Notes: generated by a model from the sequence alone, not told the origin. 64,000 nt of DNA from an uncultured Prevotellaceae bacterium (GCA_900316475.1 ONDA01000021.1:1-64000); one strand, 5' to 3'; positions 53,077 to 63,165 are shown, counted from the stretch's first letter. Numbers and translations: made by a program.

Positions 53077-53150
53077 CGGTGCGTACGAGGCTCGAACTCG
53101 TGACCTCCAGCGTGACAGGCTGGCATTCTAACCTACTGAACTAACGCACC
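53077..53150 (-). tRNA. tRNA-Asp (GTC), copy 1 in transcription order
   Basis: Same 74-base sequence and anticodon GTC as the gene at 52973-53046. The two lie in tandem with a 30-base spacer and share one promoter and terminator. Confidence 0.95.
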
Positions 53151-53178
53151 AGTGGTCTTCTTTCGTTGTTTGCGGGTG

Positions 53179-53209
53179 CAAAGGTAGTAATAAAATTTGA
53201 ATCCGCAAA
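53179..53209 (-). promoter_or_regulatory. Promoter of the tRNA-Asp pair
   Basis: On the minus strand TTTG (53209-53206) and TACCTTTG (53186-53179) with a 19-base spacer, about 30 bases before the first tRNA. Confidence 0.78.
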
Positions 53210-53227
53210 ACTTTTGGATGTTTTTTT

Positions 53228-53737
53228 TTATAAAATCTTTTGCATCATGAATGCGTCATGATAATGATGGCCGTCATAGAGCCAGTCCTGGAGGCGTGCT
53301 ATCTGGTGGAAATCGCATTTCTCAAAGAGTTTTTGTGCCGCAAGGTTCTGGTCGTCAACAATAGCATATAGCTGGTGCAAATGCAGTACGCTGGAGGCAT
53401 AGTCGGCTATCTGTCTCAAGGCAGCAGTGGCGTAGCCTTTCTGACGCTGATTGTCCATAACGACAATGCCCACTTCGGCACGCAGGTTTTTGGCATCGAA
53501 GTCTACAAGGTCGGCCACACCTACCGTTTCCCCCACCCCATTCTCTGCGATAAGCCTAACCTGTCGGTCGGTATAGATGTCGCCCGACGATGTGGCGATA
53601 TAGTCGTGAAGCACGTAGCGCGAATAAGGAACGTTGGTGCTGCCGACGTTCCACAGACAGCGGTCGTTCTCTATCTTATAGAGCAGCTCAAGGTCTTCGG
53701 GCTCCATAGCCCGCAATCTCAGTTGTTGTGTCGTCAT
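53228..53737 (-). CDS. GNAT family N-acetyltransferase
   Basis: 169 residues, single GNAT domain of the RimJ/SpeG branch. LRLRAMEPEDLELLYKIEND is the N-terminal strand-helix unit, VGIVVMDNQRQKGYATAALRQI (near residue 90) is motif A with the acetyl-CoA loop Q-x-x-G-Y-A, and AQKLFEKCDFHQIARLQDWLYD is motif B with the end typical of spermidine or ribosomal-protein acetyltransferases. The substrate is not determined. Its start overlaps the GT2 gene stop by 4 bases. Confidence 0.87.
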   Translation of the reverse strand: MTTQQLRLRAMEPEDLELLYKIENDRCLWNVGSTNVPYSRYVLHDYIATSSGDIYTDRQVRLIAENGVGETVGVADLVDFDAKNLRAEVGIVVMDNQRQKGYATAALRQIADYASSVLHLHQLYAIVDDQNLAAQKLFEKCDFHQIARLQDWLYDGHHYHDAFMMQKIL

Positions 53738-54579
53738 AGGTGCAGTTTTTGCCGTAGGATGTCGATAACAGCTATCAAAGCGCGGAAATAGATGGCTATC
53801 TTTACTGGCAGCGTGTAGATGATGCTCAGGTGGCTGTAATGTTTCCGGAAGAAGATAAGCATAGCCTGATAGAAGACATGTACGTAGCGATAGTCGGACT
53901 TTACTGTTGAGCGTCCTTTGTAGTGTATAATGTCAAGTGGCACGTACCAGTTCTGCCAGCCGCCTTTCAGGATTCGATAGCTCAGGTCGATGTCCTCACC
54001 ATACATAAAGAAGTCCTCGTCGAGAAGTCCCACCTCGTCGAGTGCCTTCCGGCGCAGCAAGCAGAAAGCACCACTCACCACCTCAATGCGGCAGGCTTCG
54101 TCCCACGGCAGATGACTCATGTAGTAGAGCTTGGTAAAGCCCAGCATCTTCATTGCCGACACCCAGGGTGTTGGTATAGCCCGGCGTGACTCTGGTGCTA
54201 CCGAGCCGTCTTCGTTGTGCATCCTCACGCCCGCAGCTCCAGCCTCAGGATGTTCGTCCATAAAGCTTACTGCCCGCCTGAGGGTGTCGTCCTCAAGCTT
54301 CGTGTCGGGATTCAGCAGCAGTACGTATTCACCATCAGACTGCCTTATAGCCAGATTGTTAGCCCGAGCAAAGCCGATGTTTTCGTCGTTGGCTACGAAG
54401 CTTACCGATGGGTATTTTGGCGGCAGCACCGCCAAGGTGTCATCCTGTGAGGCATTGTCAACCACAAACACCTCAGTGCCGTTGATGCCCTCGACAGCCT
54501 TTAACACACTCTCCAGACACTGGTCCAGATAGCGGCGCACGTTGTAGCTGACGATAATTATTGAGAGTTTCTTGGCCAT
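53734..54579 (-). CDS. Family 2 glycosyltransferase
   Basis: 281 residues from ATG 54579. The upstream in-frame extension lies within the preceding gene and has no homology. GT-A features: KLSIIIVSYNVRRYLDQCLES (4-24), VVDNASQDDT, NPDTKLEDD (DxD-like, near residue 90) and EDIDLSYRILKGGW near 200. It resembles rhamnosyltransferase-type enzymes (WbbL-like) that build cell-surface polysaccharides at the inner membrane. The C-terminus carries a hydrophobic stretch that may contact the membrane. No other polysaccharide genes are close. Confidence 0.87.
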   Translation of the reverse strand: MAKKLSIIIVSYNVRRYLDQCLESVLKAVEGINGTEVFVVDNASQDDTLAVLPPKYPSVSFVANDENIGFARANNLAIRQSDGEYVLLLNPDTKLEDDTLRRAVSFMDEHPEAGAAGVRMHNEDGSVAPESRRAIPTPWVSAMKMLGFTKLYYMSHLPWDEACRIEVVSGAFCLLRRKALDEVGLLDEDFFMYGEDIDLSYRILKGGWQNWYVPLDIIHYKGRSTVKSDYRYVHVFYQAMLIFFRKHYSHLSIIYTLPVKIAIYFRALIAVIDILRQKLHL

Positions 54580-54797
54580 ACGAAAGGTATACAAAGTACG
54601 AGCATGACGGCCAGATAGAAGAACACCGTCGTGCGGTATATATAATACAATAAGGTATTGACAAGTAGAGGTACGACGATAATGGCCAGCCGCAGCCACT
54701 TGTTGCGCTTGTAGAGCCTCAGTCCTAAGTAGGCACAGGCCAGCGTCAGTAGTTCCATCACGGTAGTGAGCAGGAATTGTTGTGTTTCTTGGTTCAT
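54558..54797 (-). CDS. Small membrane protein, two to three helices
   Basis: 79 residues from ATG 54797, or 81 from 54803. Hydrophobic segments at about 9-27, 36-52 and 56-74, with basic residues (YKRNKW) after the first. No family recognised. It lies 9 bases after recR and overlaps the GT2 start by 22 bases, so it is translated as part of the same operon. Confidence 0.65.
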   Translation of the reverse strand: MNQETQQFLLTTVMELLTLACAYLGLRLYKRNKWLRLAIIVVPLLVNTLLYYIYRTTVFFYLAVMLVLCIPFVWPRNSQ

Positions 54798-54806
54798 GTT
54801 CAATAA

Positions 54807-55430
54807 TTATTTTCCTTCAAAGAGTGTTCTGTTCGTAATGGAGCGTCCTAAGGTCACCTCGTCGGCATATTCTAGTTCGTCGCCTACGGAAACGCCTCTT
54901 GCGATGACGGTAATCTTCAGTTGTCCGTAAGGCGCCAGCTTGCGGAAGATGTAGAAATTGGTGGTGTCGCCTTCCATTGTGGGACTCAGTGCCAGGATGA
55001 CCTCGTCGATGCCGCCCTGCCCTACCCGCTCGACGAGCGAGTTGATTTCAAGGTCTGAGGGACTGATGCCGTCCATTGGCGATATGACGCCGCCGAGTAC
55101 GTGGTAGAGGCCGTTGTACTGCCGGGTGTTTTCGATAGCCATCACGTCCTGAATGTTTTCAACCACGCATACCGTACGCTTGTCGCGTCGTGGGTCGCTG
55201 CAGACGCTGCAGACATCCTGGTCGCTGATATTGTGGCAAACCCTACAATGGCGCACGTTGCGCTTCATGGTGGTCAGTGCCGAAGCCAGTTGCTCAACGT
55301 CTTCAGCGTCCTGTCTGAGCAGGTGGAGCACCAGGCGCAATGCTGTCTTACGTCCTATGCCAGGCAGTCGTGAGAATTGCGATACGGCATTCTCCAGCAG
55401 TCGTGAGGGGTATTGTTCGTTCTGTATCAT
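54807..55430 (-). CDS. recR: Recombination protein RecR
   Basis: 207 residues from ATG 55430; the longer frame overlaps the ABC-F gene. The helix-hairpin-helix segment [18 protein letters not shown] is near the start, a four-Cys zinc finger [16 protein letters not shown] at about 62-77, and the Toprim motif [14 protein letters not shown] follows. RecR works with RecO and RecF in loading RecA at gaps. It follows the ABC-F gene by 16 bases. Confidence 0.94.
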   Translation of the reverse strand: MIQNEQYPSRLLENAVSQFSRLPGIGRKTALRLVLHLLRQDAEDVEQLASALTTMKRNVRHCRVCHNISDQDVCSVCSDPRRDKRTVCVVENIQDVMAIENTRQYNGLYHVLGGVISPMDGISPSDLEINSLVERVGQGGIDEVILALSPTMEGDTTNFYIFRKLAPYGQLKITVIARGVSVGDELEYADEVTLGRSITNRTLFEGK

Positions 55431-55446
55431 TCCTGTATCATCGTTA

Positions 55447-57231
55447 TTAGGCACCAATCTCCGACAGTTCTAACCAGCGCATCGATTTCTCGTCCAGCTC
55501 GTCCTTGAGTTGTGGCAGCCGTTTCGACTTTTCCGTCAGTTCGTCTATCGACAGTGTTCCGCTGCACAGGGCGTCCTCTATCTGATGTTGTTCCGCTTCG
55601 AGCGCCTCAATCGCCTTTGTCAGCTGTTCAAACTCCATTTTCTCCTTAAACGTCATGCGGCGTCGCGTATCGTTGCGGTAGCTCTTCTTCGTATCGGCGG
55701 TGTCGTTGCCAACCTTGGTAGAGGAACTTTCCTTGGGTTGCAGGGCGCTCCATTCTCTATATTGCGTATAGTTGCCTGGAAAATCCTTCACCACGCCGTC
55801 ACCTTGGAATACGAGCAGATGGTCTACCGTCTTGTCCATAAAGTAACGGTCGTGACTGACGATGATTACGCAGCCCGGAAAGTCTTGAAGGTATTCCTCG
55901 AGTATTTGTAGCGTAATGATGTCAAGGTCGTTAGTGGGTTCATCGAGGACCAGAAAGTTGGGGTTGTGCATCAGCACCGTGCAGAGGTATAGCTTGCGCC
56001 GCTCACCGCCGGAGAGTTTGTAAACGTAGTTGTATTGCTGCTCGGGGGTGAAGAGGAAATACTGTAGCAGCTGTGATGCCGTGAGATGTCGTCCGCCACC
56101 CAAATCGACATATTCTGCTATATCGCGTACGATATCAATAACCTTCTGTTGCTCATTGAACTGCAACCCTTCCTGCGAAAAATACCCGAAGGAAACGGTG
56201 TCGCCAATATCAAAGCGTCCGCTGTCTGGCGGAACAATTCCGAGTAACATCTTGATGAATGTCGACTTGCCGGTACCGTTATTACCGACAATCCCCATTT
56301 TCTCGAATCGCGAAAAGTTGTAATAGAAGTCCTTGAGTATGACTTTGTCGTCGAACTGCTTTGACACGTATTGGCACTCAAAGATTTTGGAGCCAATATA
56401 GACGTTTTTCGACTTTAGCCGCACCTGACGCTCCTCAATACGCTGACGTGCCACTCGCTCCAATTCGTAGAAAGCGGCTTCGCGGTATTTAGCCTTGTGG
56501 CCACGGGCTTGTGGCATACGTCGCATCCATTCCAGTTCTGTACGGTACAGATTATTGGCACGGGCTATCTCCGCACGTCGGTTGTCGATACGCTCCTGGC
56601 GCTTCTCCAGATAATAGGAGTAGTTGCCGCGATAGGTATAGATGGTGCGGTCGTCAAGTTCCAGAATCACCGAGCAGACGCGATCAAGGAAGAAACGGTC
56701 GTGAGTCACCATGAGCAGCGTCTTGTTTCCGCGTGAAAGGAACCCCTCCAGCCACTCTATCATTTCAAGATCAAGATGGTTCGTCGGCTCGTCCAGTATC
56801 AAGAAGTCGGGCTCGGTTATCAGCACGTTGGCCAGAGCTACGCGCTTCTGCTGACCGCCCGAGAGCTGCCCCATAGGCTGCTCCAGGTCGTGTATCTTCA
56901 GCTTTGTGAGTATCTGTTTCGCCTTCAATACTTTCTCCGGCGCTCCTTGATGATTGAAACAGGCGTCAAGTACCGACTCCTGCGGGTTAAACTTCGGCGA
57001 CTGTTCCAACATTCCCACGCGAATGTCGCGGCGGTAGATGATGTCGCCGCTGTCGTAGCCCTCACGCCCCGTCAGTATCGAGAGGAGAGTCGACTTGCCA
57101 GTACCGTTCTTGGCTATCAGACCTACATGCTGACCTTCAGCCACCGAGAAGTTGATATCCTCAAACAGTATGAGTGAACCAAACGACTTCGTCAGATGCT
57201 GTACGTCTAAGTAAGGGGTGTCTTTAGCCAT
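55447..57231 (-). CDS. ABC-F family ATPase (Uup-like)
   Basis: 594 residues with two ABC domains and no membrane segments. Walker [16 protein letters not shown] (about 34-48) and [15 protein letters not shown] (near 320); signatures: [12 protein letters not shown] and [11 protein letters not shown]. The C-terminal coiled coil ([20 protein letters not shown]) is the Uup type. ABC-F proteins act on the ribosome or, for Uup, have been tied to branched DNA and ribosome assembly. The start overlaps engB by 8 bases. Confidence 0.9.
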   Translation of the reverse strand: MAKDTPYLDVQHLTKSFGSLILFEDINFSVAEGQHVGLIAKNGTGKSTLLSILTGREGYDSGDIIYRRDIRVGMLEQSPKFNPQESVLDACFNHQGAPEKVLKAKQILTKLKIHDLEQPMGQLSGGQQKRVALANVLITEPDFLILDEPTNHLDLEMIEWLEGFLSRGNKTLLMVTHDRFFLDRVCSVILELDDRTIYTYRGNYSYYLEKRQERIDNRRAEIARANNLYRTELEWMRRMPQARGHKAKYREAAFYELERVARQRIEERQVRLKSKNVYIGSKIFECQYVSKQFDDKVILKDFYYNFSRFEKMGIVGNNGTGKSTFIKMLLGIVPPDSGRFDIGDTVSFGYFSQEGLQFNEQQKVIDIVRDIAEYVDLGGGRHLTASQLLQYFLFTPEQQYNYVYKLSGGERRKLYLCTVLMHNPNFLVLDEPTNDLDIITLQILEEYLQDFPGCVIIVSHDRYFMDKTVDHLLVFQGDGVVKDFPGNYTQYREWSALQPKESSSTKVGNDTADTKKSYRNDTRRRMTFKEKMEFEQLTKAIEALEAEQHQIEDALCSGTLSIDELTEKSKRLPQLKDELDEKSMRWLELSEIGA

Positions 57232-57832
57232 TTTCGTTCAGCGAATGATTAATGTTCTCTATATATTGCAACAGCTCATCCCTACCCTTGCGCGATTCTG
57301 AAGACGTCAAGAATATTGGTGGCAGTTCCTCCCACACCTCCGAAAGCTTCCTCTTGTAGGCCTCCACGTTTTGAGCAGCCTTGTTCTGCGTCAGTTTGTC
57401 GGCTTTAGTAAAGACAATGGCAAAGGGTACAGACGACTCACCAAGCCAGTTGATGAACTCCAAGTCAATAGCCTGCGGCTCTAGTCTGACGTCTACCAGA
57501 ACGAAGACATTGACCAGCTGTTCGCGCTGCAGGATGTAGCCGCGTATCATCTGGTCCAAGCGGGCTATCTCCTTCTTCGAGCGCTTAGCGAAACCATAGC
57601 CGGGCAGGTCCACCAGATACCATTCCCTGTTGATGATGAAGTGGTTTATAAGAAGCGTCTTGCCTGGCGTTGACGACGTCTTGGCAAGCTTCTTATGATT
57701 CGTCAGCATATTGATAAGACTCGACTTGCCCACATTGGAACGCCCGATGAAGGCGTACTCCGGTTTCATATCCTGAGGACACATGCTGACCATCGGGGCA
57801 CTGATGGTGAATTCTGCGGTCTTTATTTCCAT
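57224..57832 (-). CDS. engB: Ribosome biogenesis GTPase EngB (YsxC/YihA)
   Basis: 202 residues. G1 [12 protein letters not shown] (32-43), G2 region TSSTPGKT, G3 [12 protein letters not shown]4 TKADKL and G5 SSESRKG are all present. It assists assembly of the large ribosomal subunit. It is first in an operon engB-ABC-F-recR-small membrane protein-GT2-GNAT, all tightly packed. Confidence 0.93.
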   Translation of the reverse strand: MEIKTAEFTISAPMVSMCPQDMKPEYAFIGRSNVGKSSLINMLTNHKKLAKTSSTPGKTLLINHFIINREWYLVDLPGYGFAKRSKKEIARLDQMIRGYILQREQLVNVFVLVDVRLEPQAIDLEFINWLGESSVPFAIVFTKADKLTQNKAAQNVEAYKRKLSEVWEELPPIFLTSSESRKGRDELLQYIENINHSLNENG

Positions 57833-57852
57833 AAAGTTTCAATTTTTCGGTG

Positions 57853-57860
57853 CAAAGGTA
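57853..57860 (-). promoter_or_regulatory. -7 box for the engB operon
   Basis: TACCTTTG on the minus strand, 20 bases upstream of the engB ATG. The -33 box is unclear. It is back to back with the rho promoter. Confidence 0.6.
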
Positions 57861-57879
57861 CAAAAAAGATTCGAAATAG

Positions 57880-57911
57880 TTTGGCAGATTCGAAAATAAT
57901 CATTACCTTTG
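57880..57911 (+). promoter_or_regulatory. Promoter for rho
   Basis: TTTG 57880-57883 and TACCTTTG 57904-57911 with a 20-base spacer. The leader is about 80 bases, which leaves room for the autogenous attenuation known for rho in other bacteria; I see no specific structure. Confidence 0.75.
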
Positions 57912-58000
57912 CAGTCGATTTTTCTAAATCAGCGTTTCCAGCCGCGAAACGTTTCCACCGTTATTTTATCCCGTAAGACAATTACAGACTATTATTGTAT

Positions 58001-59911
58001 ATGTATACCAAAGAACAATTAGAACAGATGGAGATACCCCAGCTGAAGGGTATCGCAGAAGAATTAGGCATCAATGTCAGTGATGCTGACGCCCGTGAGG
58101 ACACTATCTACGCCATCCTTGATAAAGCTGCCGAGCAGAGCGCTACGAGCGATGCCGGTAGCAAGCGCAAGCGTACGCGCATCGTCAAGAAAGACACCGA
58201 CCGCGTCTATACCGTCAGCGGGCAGGAGGGCGAAAACTTCGACGTCAAGAGCAGAGGCATCAAGGGCGTCGAGGCTCCATCGCTCTTCAACGATAATCTT
58301 GAAGCCAGTCCCGAACCTGTCAATAAGGCCGTTGAAGAAGCCCCCAAGCCTGCCCCCAAGAAGCGTGGCCGTAAATCGAAGGCTGAGCTGGCTGCTATTG
58401 CCGCTGAGGCAGAAGCCAAAGCCCGCGAAGAGGCCTTAAAGCAAGAGCAAGAAAAACAGGCTGTCGCCGAAGCCGCTACCGACATACCCGAGGCCAGCAA
58501 TGAAGAGGCAGCAGAAAACAACAACGACGCGACGCCGGAAATGTTTGCCCAACTTCAGGAGAAGATGACTCAGAAACAGCAGGAGCCCGTCTCTGACGAT
58601 GTTGAAAGCGTTTGGGAAGACGATCCTAACGACGGCACAGATTTCATCATCGTCGAGGACCTGCCCATCGAGGACCAGGCTGCCATACCGACCCTCGACA
58701 TCTTCGACCGTCCCGTGTCACACCCCATGCAGGAAATTGTCCCGGTCAATCAGCGTCAGTCAAACAACAGCCCCACTGTTTTCGACTTCAATGATATCAT
58801 CACAGGCAATGGCGTGCTCGAAGTGCTGCAGGATGGTGGCTACGGATTCCTCCGGTCTTCAGACTACAACTACCTGTCGTCGCCCGATGACATTTATGTG
58901 GCACCACAGCAGATTAAGAGATGGAGCCTGAAGACGGGCGACGTCATCGAATGTACCGTCCGGCCTCCCCATGACAATGAGAAGTATTTTGCCTTGTCAA
59001 ACATCAACAGCATCAACGGCCGCAATCCTAACGAGGTGCGTGACCGCATCAGCTTTGAGCATCTGACGCCCCTCTTCCCCGAGGAGAAGTTCACACTCTG
59101 CGGCGACAAAGCCACAACCAACCCCTCGGTGCGCGTCGTCGACCTCTTCTCGCCCATCGGCAAGGGACAACGCGCCCTCATCGTCGCACAGCCTAAGACG
59201 GGTAAGACCATTCTGATGAAGGATATTGCCAACGCCATCGCTGCCAACCACCCAGAGGCTTACATCATGATGCTGCTCATCGACGAGCGCCCGGAGGAGG
59301 TGACGGATATGGCACGCACCGTCGACGCCGAAGTCATTGCATCGACATTCGACGAGCCTGCCGACCGCCATGTGAAGATTGCCGGCATCGTACTCGAGAA
59401 GGCTAAACGCATGGTGGAATGCGGACACGACGTCGTCATCTTCCTCGACTCCATCACCCGCTTGGCACGTGCCTACAACACTGTGGCACCAGCCTCTGGC
59501 AAGGTTCTTACGGGTGGTGTCGATGCCAATGCCTTGCAGAAACCTAAGCGTTTCTTCGGCGCAGCACGTAATATCGAGGGCGGCGGTTCACTCACCATCA
59601 TTGCAACAGCACTTGTCGACACGGGCTCCAAGATGGACGAGGTAATCTTCGAGGAGTTCAAGGGTACGGGCAACTCCGAAATACAGCTCAACCGTTCGCT
59701 CTCCAACAAGCGAATCTTCCCGGCTATTGACCTCGTACAGTCGTCGACGCGCCGCGACGACCTGCTGCAAGACCCGACGACGCTCAACCGTATGTGGATT
59801 GTACGCAAGTTCATTGCCGAAATGAACCCCATAGAGGCTATGAACACTATACGTGACAGGCTCATTCAGAGCCGTAACAATGAGGAGTTCCTCATGGCGA
59901 TGAACGGATAA
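58001..59911 (+). CDS. rho: Transcription termination factor Rho with a long acidic insertion
   Basis: 636 residues from ATG 58001; a TTG two codons earlier is unlikely. The N-terminal helical domain is residues 1-45 ([20 protein letters not shown]). Residues of about 50-255 are a low-complexity insertion rich in Ala, Glu, Lys and Pro. The RNA-binding domain starts near 265 ([20 protein letters not shown]), Walker A is [15 protein letters not shown] (near 386), and Walker B is [16 protein letters not shown]. It is the hexameric RNA translocase that ends transcription. E. coli Rho is 419 residues, so about 200 are extra. Confidence 0.95.
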   Translation: MYTKEQLEQMEIPQLKGIAEELGINVSDADAREDTIYAILDKAAEQSATSDAGSKRKRTRIVKKDTDRVYTVSGQEGENFDVKSRGIKGVEAPSLFNDNLEASPEPVNKAVEEAPKPAPKKRGRKSKAELAAIAAEAEAKAREEALKQEQEKQAVAEAATDIPEASNEEAAENNNDATPEMFAQLQEKMTQKQQEPVSDDVESVWEDDPNDGTDFIIVEDLPIEDQAAIPTLDIFDRPVSHPMQEIVPVNQRQSNNSPTVFDFNDIITGNGVLEVLQDGGYGFLRSSDYNYLSSPDDIYVAPQQIKRWSLKTGDVIECTVRPPHDNEKYFALSNINSINGRNPNEVRDRISFEHLTPLFPEEKFTLCGDKATTNPSVRVVDLFSPIGKGQRALIVAQPKTGKTILMKDIANAIAANHPEAYIMMLLIDERPEEVTDMARTVDAEVIASTFDEPADRHVKIAGIVLEKAKRMVECGHDVVIFLDSITRLARAYNTVAPASGKVLTGGVDANALQKPKRFFGAARNIEGGGSLTIIATALVDTGSKMDEVIFEEFKGTGNSEIQLNRSLSNKRIFPAIDLVQSSTRRDDLLQDPTTLNRMWIVRKFIAEMNPIEAMNTIRDRLIQSRNNEEFLMAMNG

Positions 59912-60003
59912 GCAGCTGACAGCTCTGCTGTTTTTCATGATACAATAGCAGTTGTAGTTTCGTAGACTTTTTGCACAGCAAAGGTTCTGCGAAACTACAA
60001 CTG
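59912..60003 (+). terminator. Terminator region after rho with two hairpins
   Basis: AGCAG/CTGCT followed by GTTTTT (about 59912-59935) forms a weak terminator. Then CAGTTGTAGTTTCG (59949-59962) pairs perfectly with CGAAACTACAACTG (59990-60003), enclosing a small TTTGC/GCAAA hairpin. Confidence 0.6.
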
Positions 60004-60071
60004 TTATAATATGTGTTTCAACGGATGCTTACAACGCTTGGTACTTTCAGGCCGTTCTGCACAAGGGCGTA

Positions 60072-61112
60072 TCAGTCCCTGAGTCGCATAAGGGCCATAC
60101 CGATGACTATCCAGATGATTTCGCGGACGCGGCAGATGATGCTGACGAAGATACCGAGGGCTGCCGAGAGTCCGAGGGCTGCAATGGAAATGACAAAGCC
60201 GCCCTCCTGAACGCCGAGCTGCATGGGCAGGAAGCCGATGAGGTTGGCAAAGAGCGTGGTAAACGAGACGATGAGGATGGCGTGTAGATAGGTGATGGTG
60301 AGGCCTGAGAAGCCGCCTCCACAGTCGATGCCGAAGAGCAGCAGCATGAAGAACACTTCTGAACTCTGTACGATGCGCGAGAGGTATTCTAACAGCAGAC
60401 TGTAATAGAAGGCTCGCTTGTCGTCGGCGTGAAGGGCAGCAATCTGCTGGTCGATGTTGTGCAGCGCTTCGGCGTGACTCTCGTAGAAGCGCTGGCTCCA
60501 GTTCTTAAGCCCCGGTATGTGGCCTATCCAGCGTATGGCCTTCACGACGAGTCCATTGCGATAGCCTCGCGAGAAGATGTAGAACGCTATGAGGCAGAAG
60601 ACGATGATGATGCCGAGGACTGTGGCAATGGCGGTGTTGATGGGCAGGTCGCCTACGGCAGCGAGAGCGAGGTAGATGAAGATGCTTGAGAACCAGAACC
60701 AGAAGTGTGCGAAGAAGTGCATCATAGCGTAGAGGATAACGCTCGACGTGGCGTGCTGGTTGCCAACGTTCTTCGACAGTTCCAGGATGCGATATGGTTC
60801 GCCGCCGAGTCCTCCTACGGGTGTGGCGTAGTTCAGGGCGTAGCCGGTGATGGTAAGGCGGTATACCCGCCATAAGGTGACGTGCTCGTCGGTGCCTCTT
60901 GTCTTGCTGCGGATGATGGTGTACCACGACCATGCATTGATGGCGTAGATGACAATCCATACGCCGATGATGGGCAGCAGCCAGTAACCGGCGTGACAGA
61001 GATGCTGCCACAATTCGACGAAGCTGACGTCGAATGTAAAGAGCATGACGACGCAGGCGAGGACGCCGACGACGAAGAAGAGGTTGTTGAGTCGCTGCTT
61101 AGTCCACTTCAT
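60072..61112 (-). CDS. Flippase-like membrane protein (LPG synthase TM / UPF0104)
   Basis: 346 residues with about eight membrane segments. The family motifs GGLGGEPYRILELS (near residue 100) and GFLPMQLGVQEGGFV (near 300) match the membrane domain of lysylphosphatidylglycerol synthase and its stand-alone relatives, which flip or transfer lipids. The soluble aminoacyl-transferase domain is absent, so a lipid-flipping role is more likely than lysylation. It overlaps the CDP-alcohol phosphotransferase gene by 4 bases and is the last gene of that operon. Confidence 0.83.
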   Translation of the reverse strand: MKWTKQRLNNLFFVVGVLACVVMLFTFDVSFVELWQHLCHAGYWLLPIIGVWIVIYAINAWSWYTIIRSKTRGTDEHVTLWRVYRLTITGYALNYATPVGGLGGEPYRILELSKNVGNQHATSSVILYAMMHFFAHFWFWFSSIFIYLALAAVGDLPINTAIATVLGIIIVFCLIAFYIFSRGYRNGLVVKAIRWIGHIPGLKNWSQRFYESHAEALHNIDQQIAALHADDKRAFYYSLLLEYLSRIVQSSEVFFMLLLFGIDCGGGFSGLTITYLHAILIVSFTTLFANLIGFLPMQLGVQEGGFVISIAALGLSAALGIFVSIICRVREIIWIVIGMALMRLRD

Positions 61113-62089
61113 AATTGTTCGGCCATCTGGCGGCAGAATGACTCGTGGCGGTGGTTGACGTACTTGTAGAGCAGTCCCATGACGATGATTTCGAAGAGGA
61201 AGAGACAGACGGGTACGTCGAGCAGGCAGAAGAGGAAGAGCCAGAACTCGCGGAAGTTGAAGGTGAGGAGTCCGTTCCAGAAGATGACGGGCAGGGAGCG
61301 TCGGCGGAAGTCCTCGCGGACGTCGGCGGGAATGGCGTCACTGCTGCCGTACTTCTGGCGTAAGCGTGCCATAAGTCGCTGAAACTGTGGCGTCACCTTC
61401 TCCTGCTTACGGGTGTAGTCGACGTAGGAGCGCTGGAAGAGACGCTCGTAGAATGGTGCGTCCTTGGGCATCTGGTCGTATAGCTGCTGCTGGCGCTCGG
61501 AGTTGTCGAGTTCGGCCCCCTTCTCGCCCTTCAGGAAGAAGAGGTGTACCTGAATGTAGTAGTCGGCCAGTCGCTGCTGTCCGGCTATTCCTGCTATACC
61601 GGAGATAATGCCTAAGACAAGAACGACGGCTGTGGCGATGAGGGCGTTCTGCGGTGTGTCGTCAATGCCGAGCCACTGGAACTCAAGGTCGTGATGAAGA
61701 TAGAATCGCCAGACAAGGGCAACGTAGATGGGGAAAAACCACGTGAAGCCCGCCACGCCGTCGAGTATGCGGCCTATGCGGCTCTTCTTGCCTGTCATGC
61801 GTGCCAGCTGACCGTCGGTGCAGTCTAAGATGTCGGCTACCATCAGCAGCGCCACAGCTAAGATGTTGTAAACAAGTCCCGTAGTGCCACCGTAATAGAA
61901 ACTGCCGCACCCGAAGAAGATGGCGCTGGCAGCACCGACAAACATCGAGAGTATTGTAACGGTGTTAGGGTGGATGTCGAACTTGGCGAATCCCACAGCG
62001 CAGTAATAACACAGTGGACGAATGACATGAAGGTCGAGCCAATCTTCGGTCTCAGCCGACTTCAATGTTGCCCTATATTTCTCGTTCAT
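61109..62089 (-). CDS. CDP-alcohol phosphatidyltransferase-like membrane enzyme
   Basis: 326 residues, with membrane segments near 45-85, 115-130, 165-185 and two near the C-terminus, plus a charged soluble loop at about 195-270. The CDP-alcohol motif starts DCTDGQLARMTGKKSRIGRI: Asp89, Asp92, Gly93, Ala96, Arg97, Gly106 and Asp110 are present, but the final Asp (position 114), the proposed general base, is Gly. Members join a CDP-lipid to an alcohol, or a CDP-alcohol to a lipid. It overlaps the aminotransferase gene and the flippase-like gene by 4 bases each. Confidence 0.82.
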   Translation of the reverse strand: MNEKYRATLKSAETEDWLDLHVIRPLCYYCAVGFAKFDIHPNTVTILSMFVGAASAIFFGCGSFYYGGTTGLVYNILAVALLMVADILDCTDGQLARMTGKKSRIGRILDGVAGFTWFFPIYVALVWRFYLHHDLEFQWLGIDDTPQNALIATAVVLVLGIISGIAGIAGQQRLADYYIQVHLFFLKGEKGAELDNSERQQQLYDQMPKDAPFYERLFQRSYVDYTRKQEKVTPQFQRLMARLRQKYGSSDAIPADVREDFRRRSLPVIFWNGLLTFNFREFWLFLFCLLDVPVCLFLFEIIVMGLLYKYVNHRHESFCRQMAEQL

Positions 62090-63129
62090 TGCTGTTGCTG
62101 CTGGAAAACACGTTTAATAGTATCGCAGACCACCTGTGTCTGCTCGCGGCGTCCCAGGGTGATGCGCAGACAGGACTCAAGTCCCGGGTCGCCCATGAAC
62201 TTGATTTTGTAGTCCTGAATCTTCAGGGCTTCCATCAGGCGCTCCTTGATGTCGATGGGGTACTTGATAAGGATGAAGTTGGCCACCGACTTGTAGACCT
62301 TGAAACCGGGCAGCCCGCCGAGTTCCTTCTTGTAGAGCTGTCGTCCCCACTCCATCTCTTCGGCCACGTGGCGGTAGTGCTCGTCGCTGTCGAGGGCGGC
62401 CAAGGCGACGGCCTCGGCGAAGCGGTTGAAGCCTAAGTACTTGTTGGAGTAGCTGAGGAACTGGTCGTGCCCCTTGCCGATGAAGCCGAAACCGCAGCGC
62501 AGGCCGGGCAGTCCGTAGAACTTAGACAGCGTGCGCGAGATGATAAGGTTCTGATACTTGTTTACCAGCGGGGCAATGTAGTCGGTGTCGGTCGTGATGA
62601 AGCTGGCATAGGCCTCGTCGACAAGCACCATCGTGTCGCTGGGTATATTCTCCATGATGCGGCCTATCTCTTCAGAGGTGAGCGAGTTGCCCGTGGGGTT
62701 GTTGGGCGATGCCAGTAGCAGCATACGGGGGTGAATGCGGTTGGTGTAGGCTATCACCTCGTCGACGTTATAGGCAAAGGTGTCGTCGGTCTCGTAGAGG
62801 GGGTACATCTCGAACGTGCCGCCGCACTCTGAGGCTACGCGGTTGTAGTACCACCATGAGAACTCGGGGATGAGAATCTTCTTGTTGTTGCCCTCCATCA
62901 GGAAGTAGTGGATGGCGTTCTTCAGGATTTCCTCGCCGCCGTAGGCCAGCAGCACCTGCTCCTCGGGCACACCATAAATCTCGCTGACGCGGACGGAGAT
63001 GACGCTCTTCTTGCCCTGATCGTAGATGCGGGTATAAAAACACAAATCCTTCGGATCAAAATTCTTCACAGCATCAAGCACTTTCTGGCTTGGTTCGAAG
63101 TTGAACTCGTTTCTATCAAGATAATTCAT
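62086..63129 (-). CDS. HisC/CobD-like pyridoxal-phosphate aminotransferase or decarboxylase
   Basis: 347 residues, fold type I. The PLP-binding regions are YGGEEILKNAIH (near 67), SPNNPTGN (near 140), DEAYASF and SRTLSKFYGLPGLRCGF, with the Schiff-base Lys in TLSK (near 210) and the phosphate-binding Arg in LRITLGRR. HisC, the histidinol-phosphate aminotransferase, and CobD, the threonine-phosphate decarboxylase, share this fold. No his or cob genes are near, and it is coupled to the lipid phosphotransferase, so it may make an amino-alcohol head group. The end is a short Gln run. Confidence 0.78.
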   Translation of the reverse strand: MNYLDRNEFNFEPSQKVLDAVKNFDPKDLCFYTRIYDQGKKSVISVRVSEIYGVPEEQVLLAYGGEEILKNAIHYFLMEGNNKKILIPEFSWWYYNRVASECGGTFEMYPLYETDDTFAYNVDEVIAYTNRIHPRMLLLASPNNPTGNSLTSEEIGRIMENIPSDTMVLVDEAYASFITTDTDYIAPLVNKYQNLIISRTLSKFYGLPGLRCGFGFIGKGHDQFLSYSNKYLGFNRFAEAVALAALDSDEHYRHVAEEMEWGRQLYKKELGGLPGFKVYKSVANFILIKYPIDIKERLMEALKIQDYKIKFMGDPGLESCLRITLGRREQTQVVCDTIKRVFQQQQQ

Positions 63130-63165
63130 AGTTGTCTTATTCTTTTGTTATTTGTTTTGAGGGTG

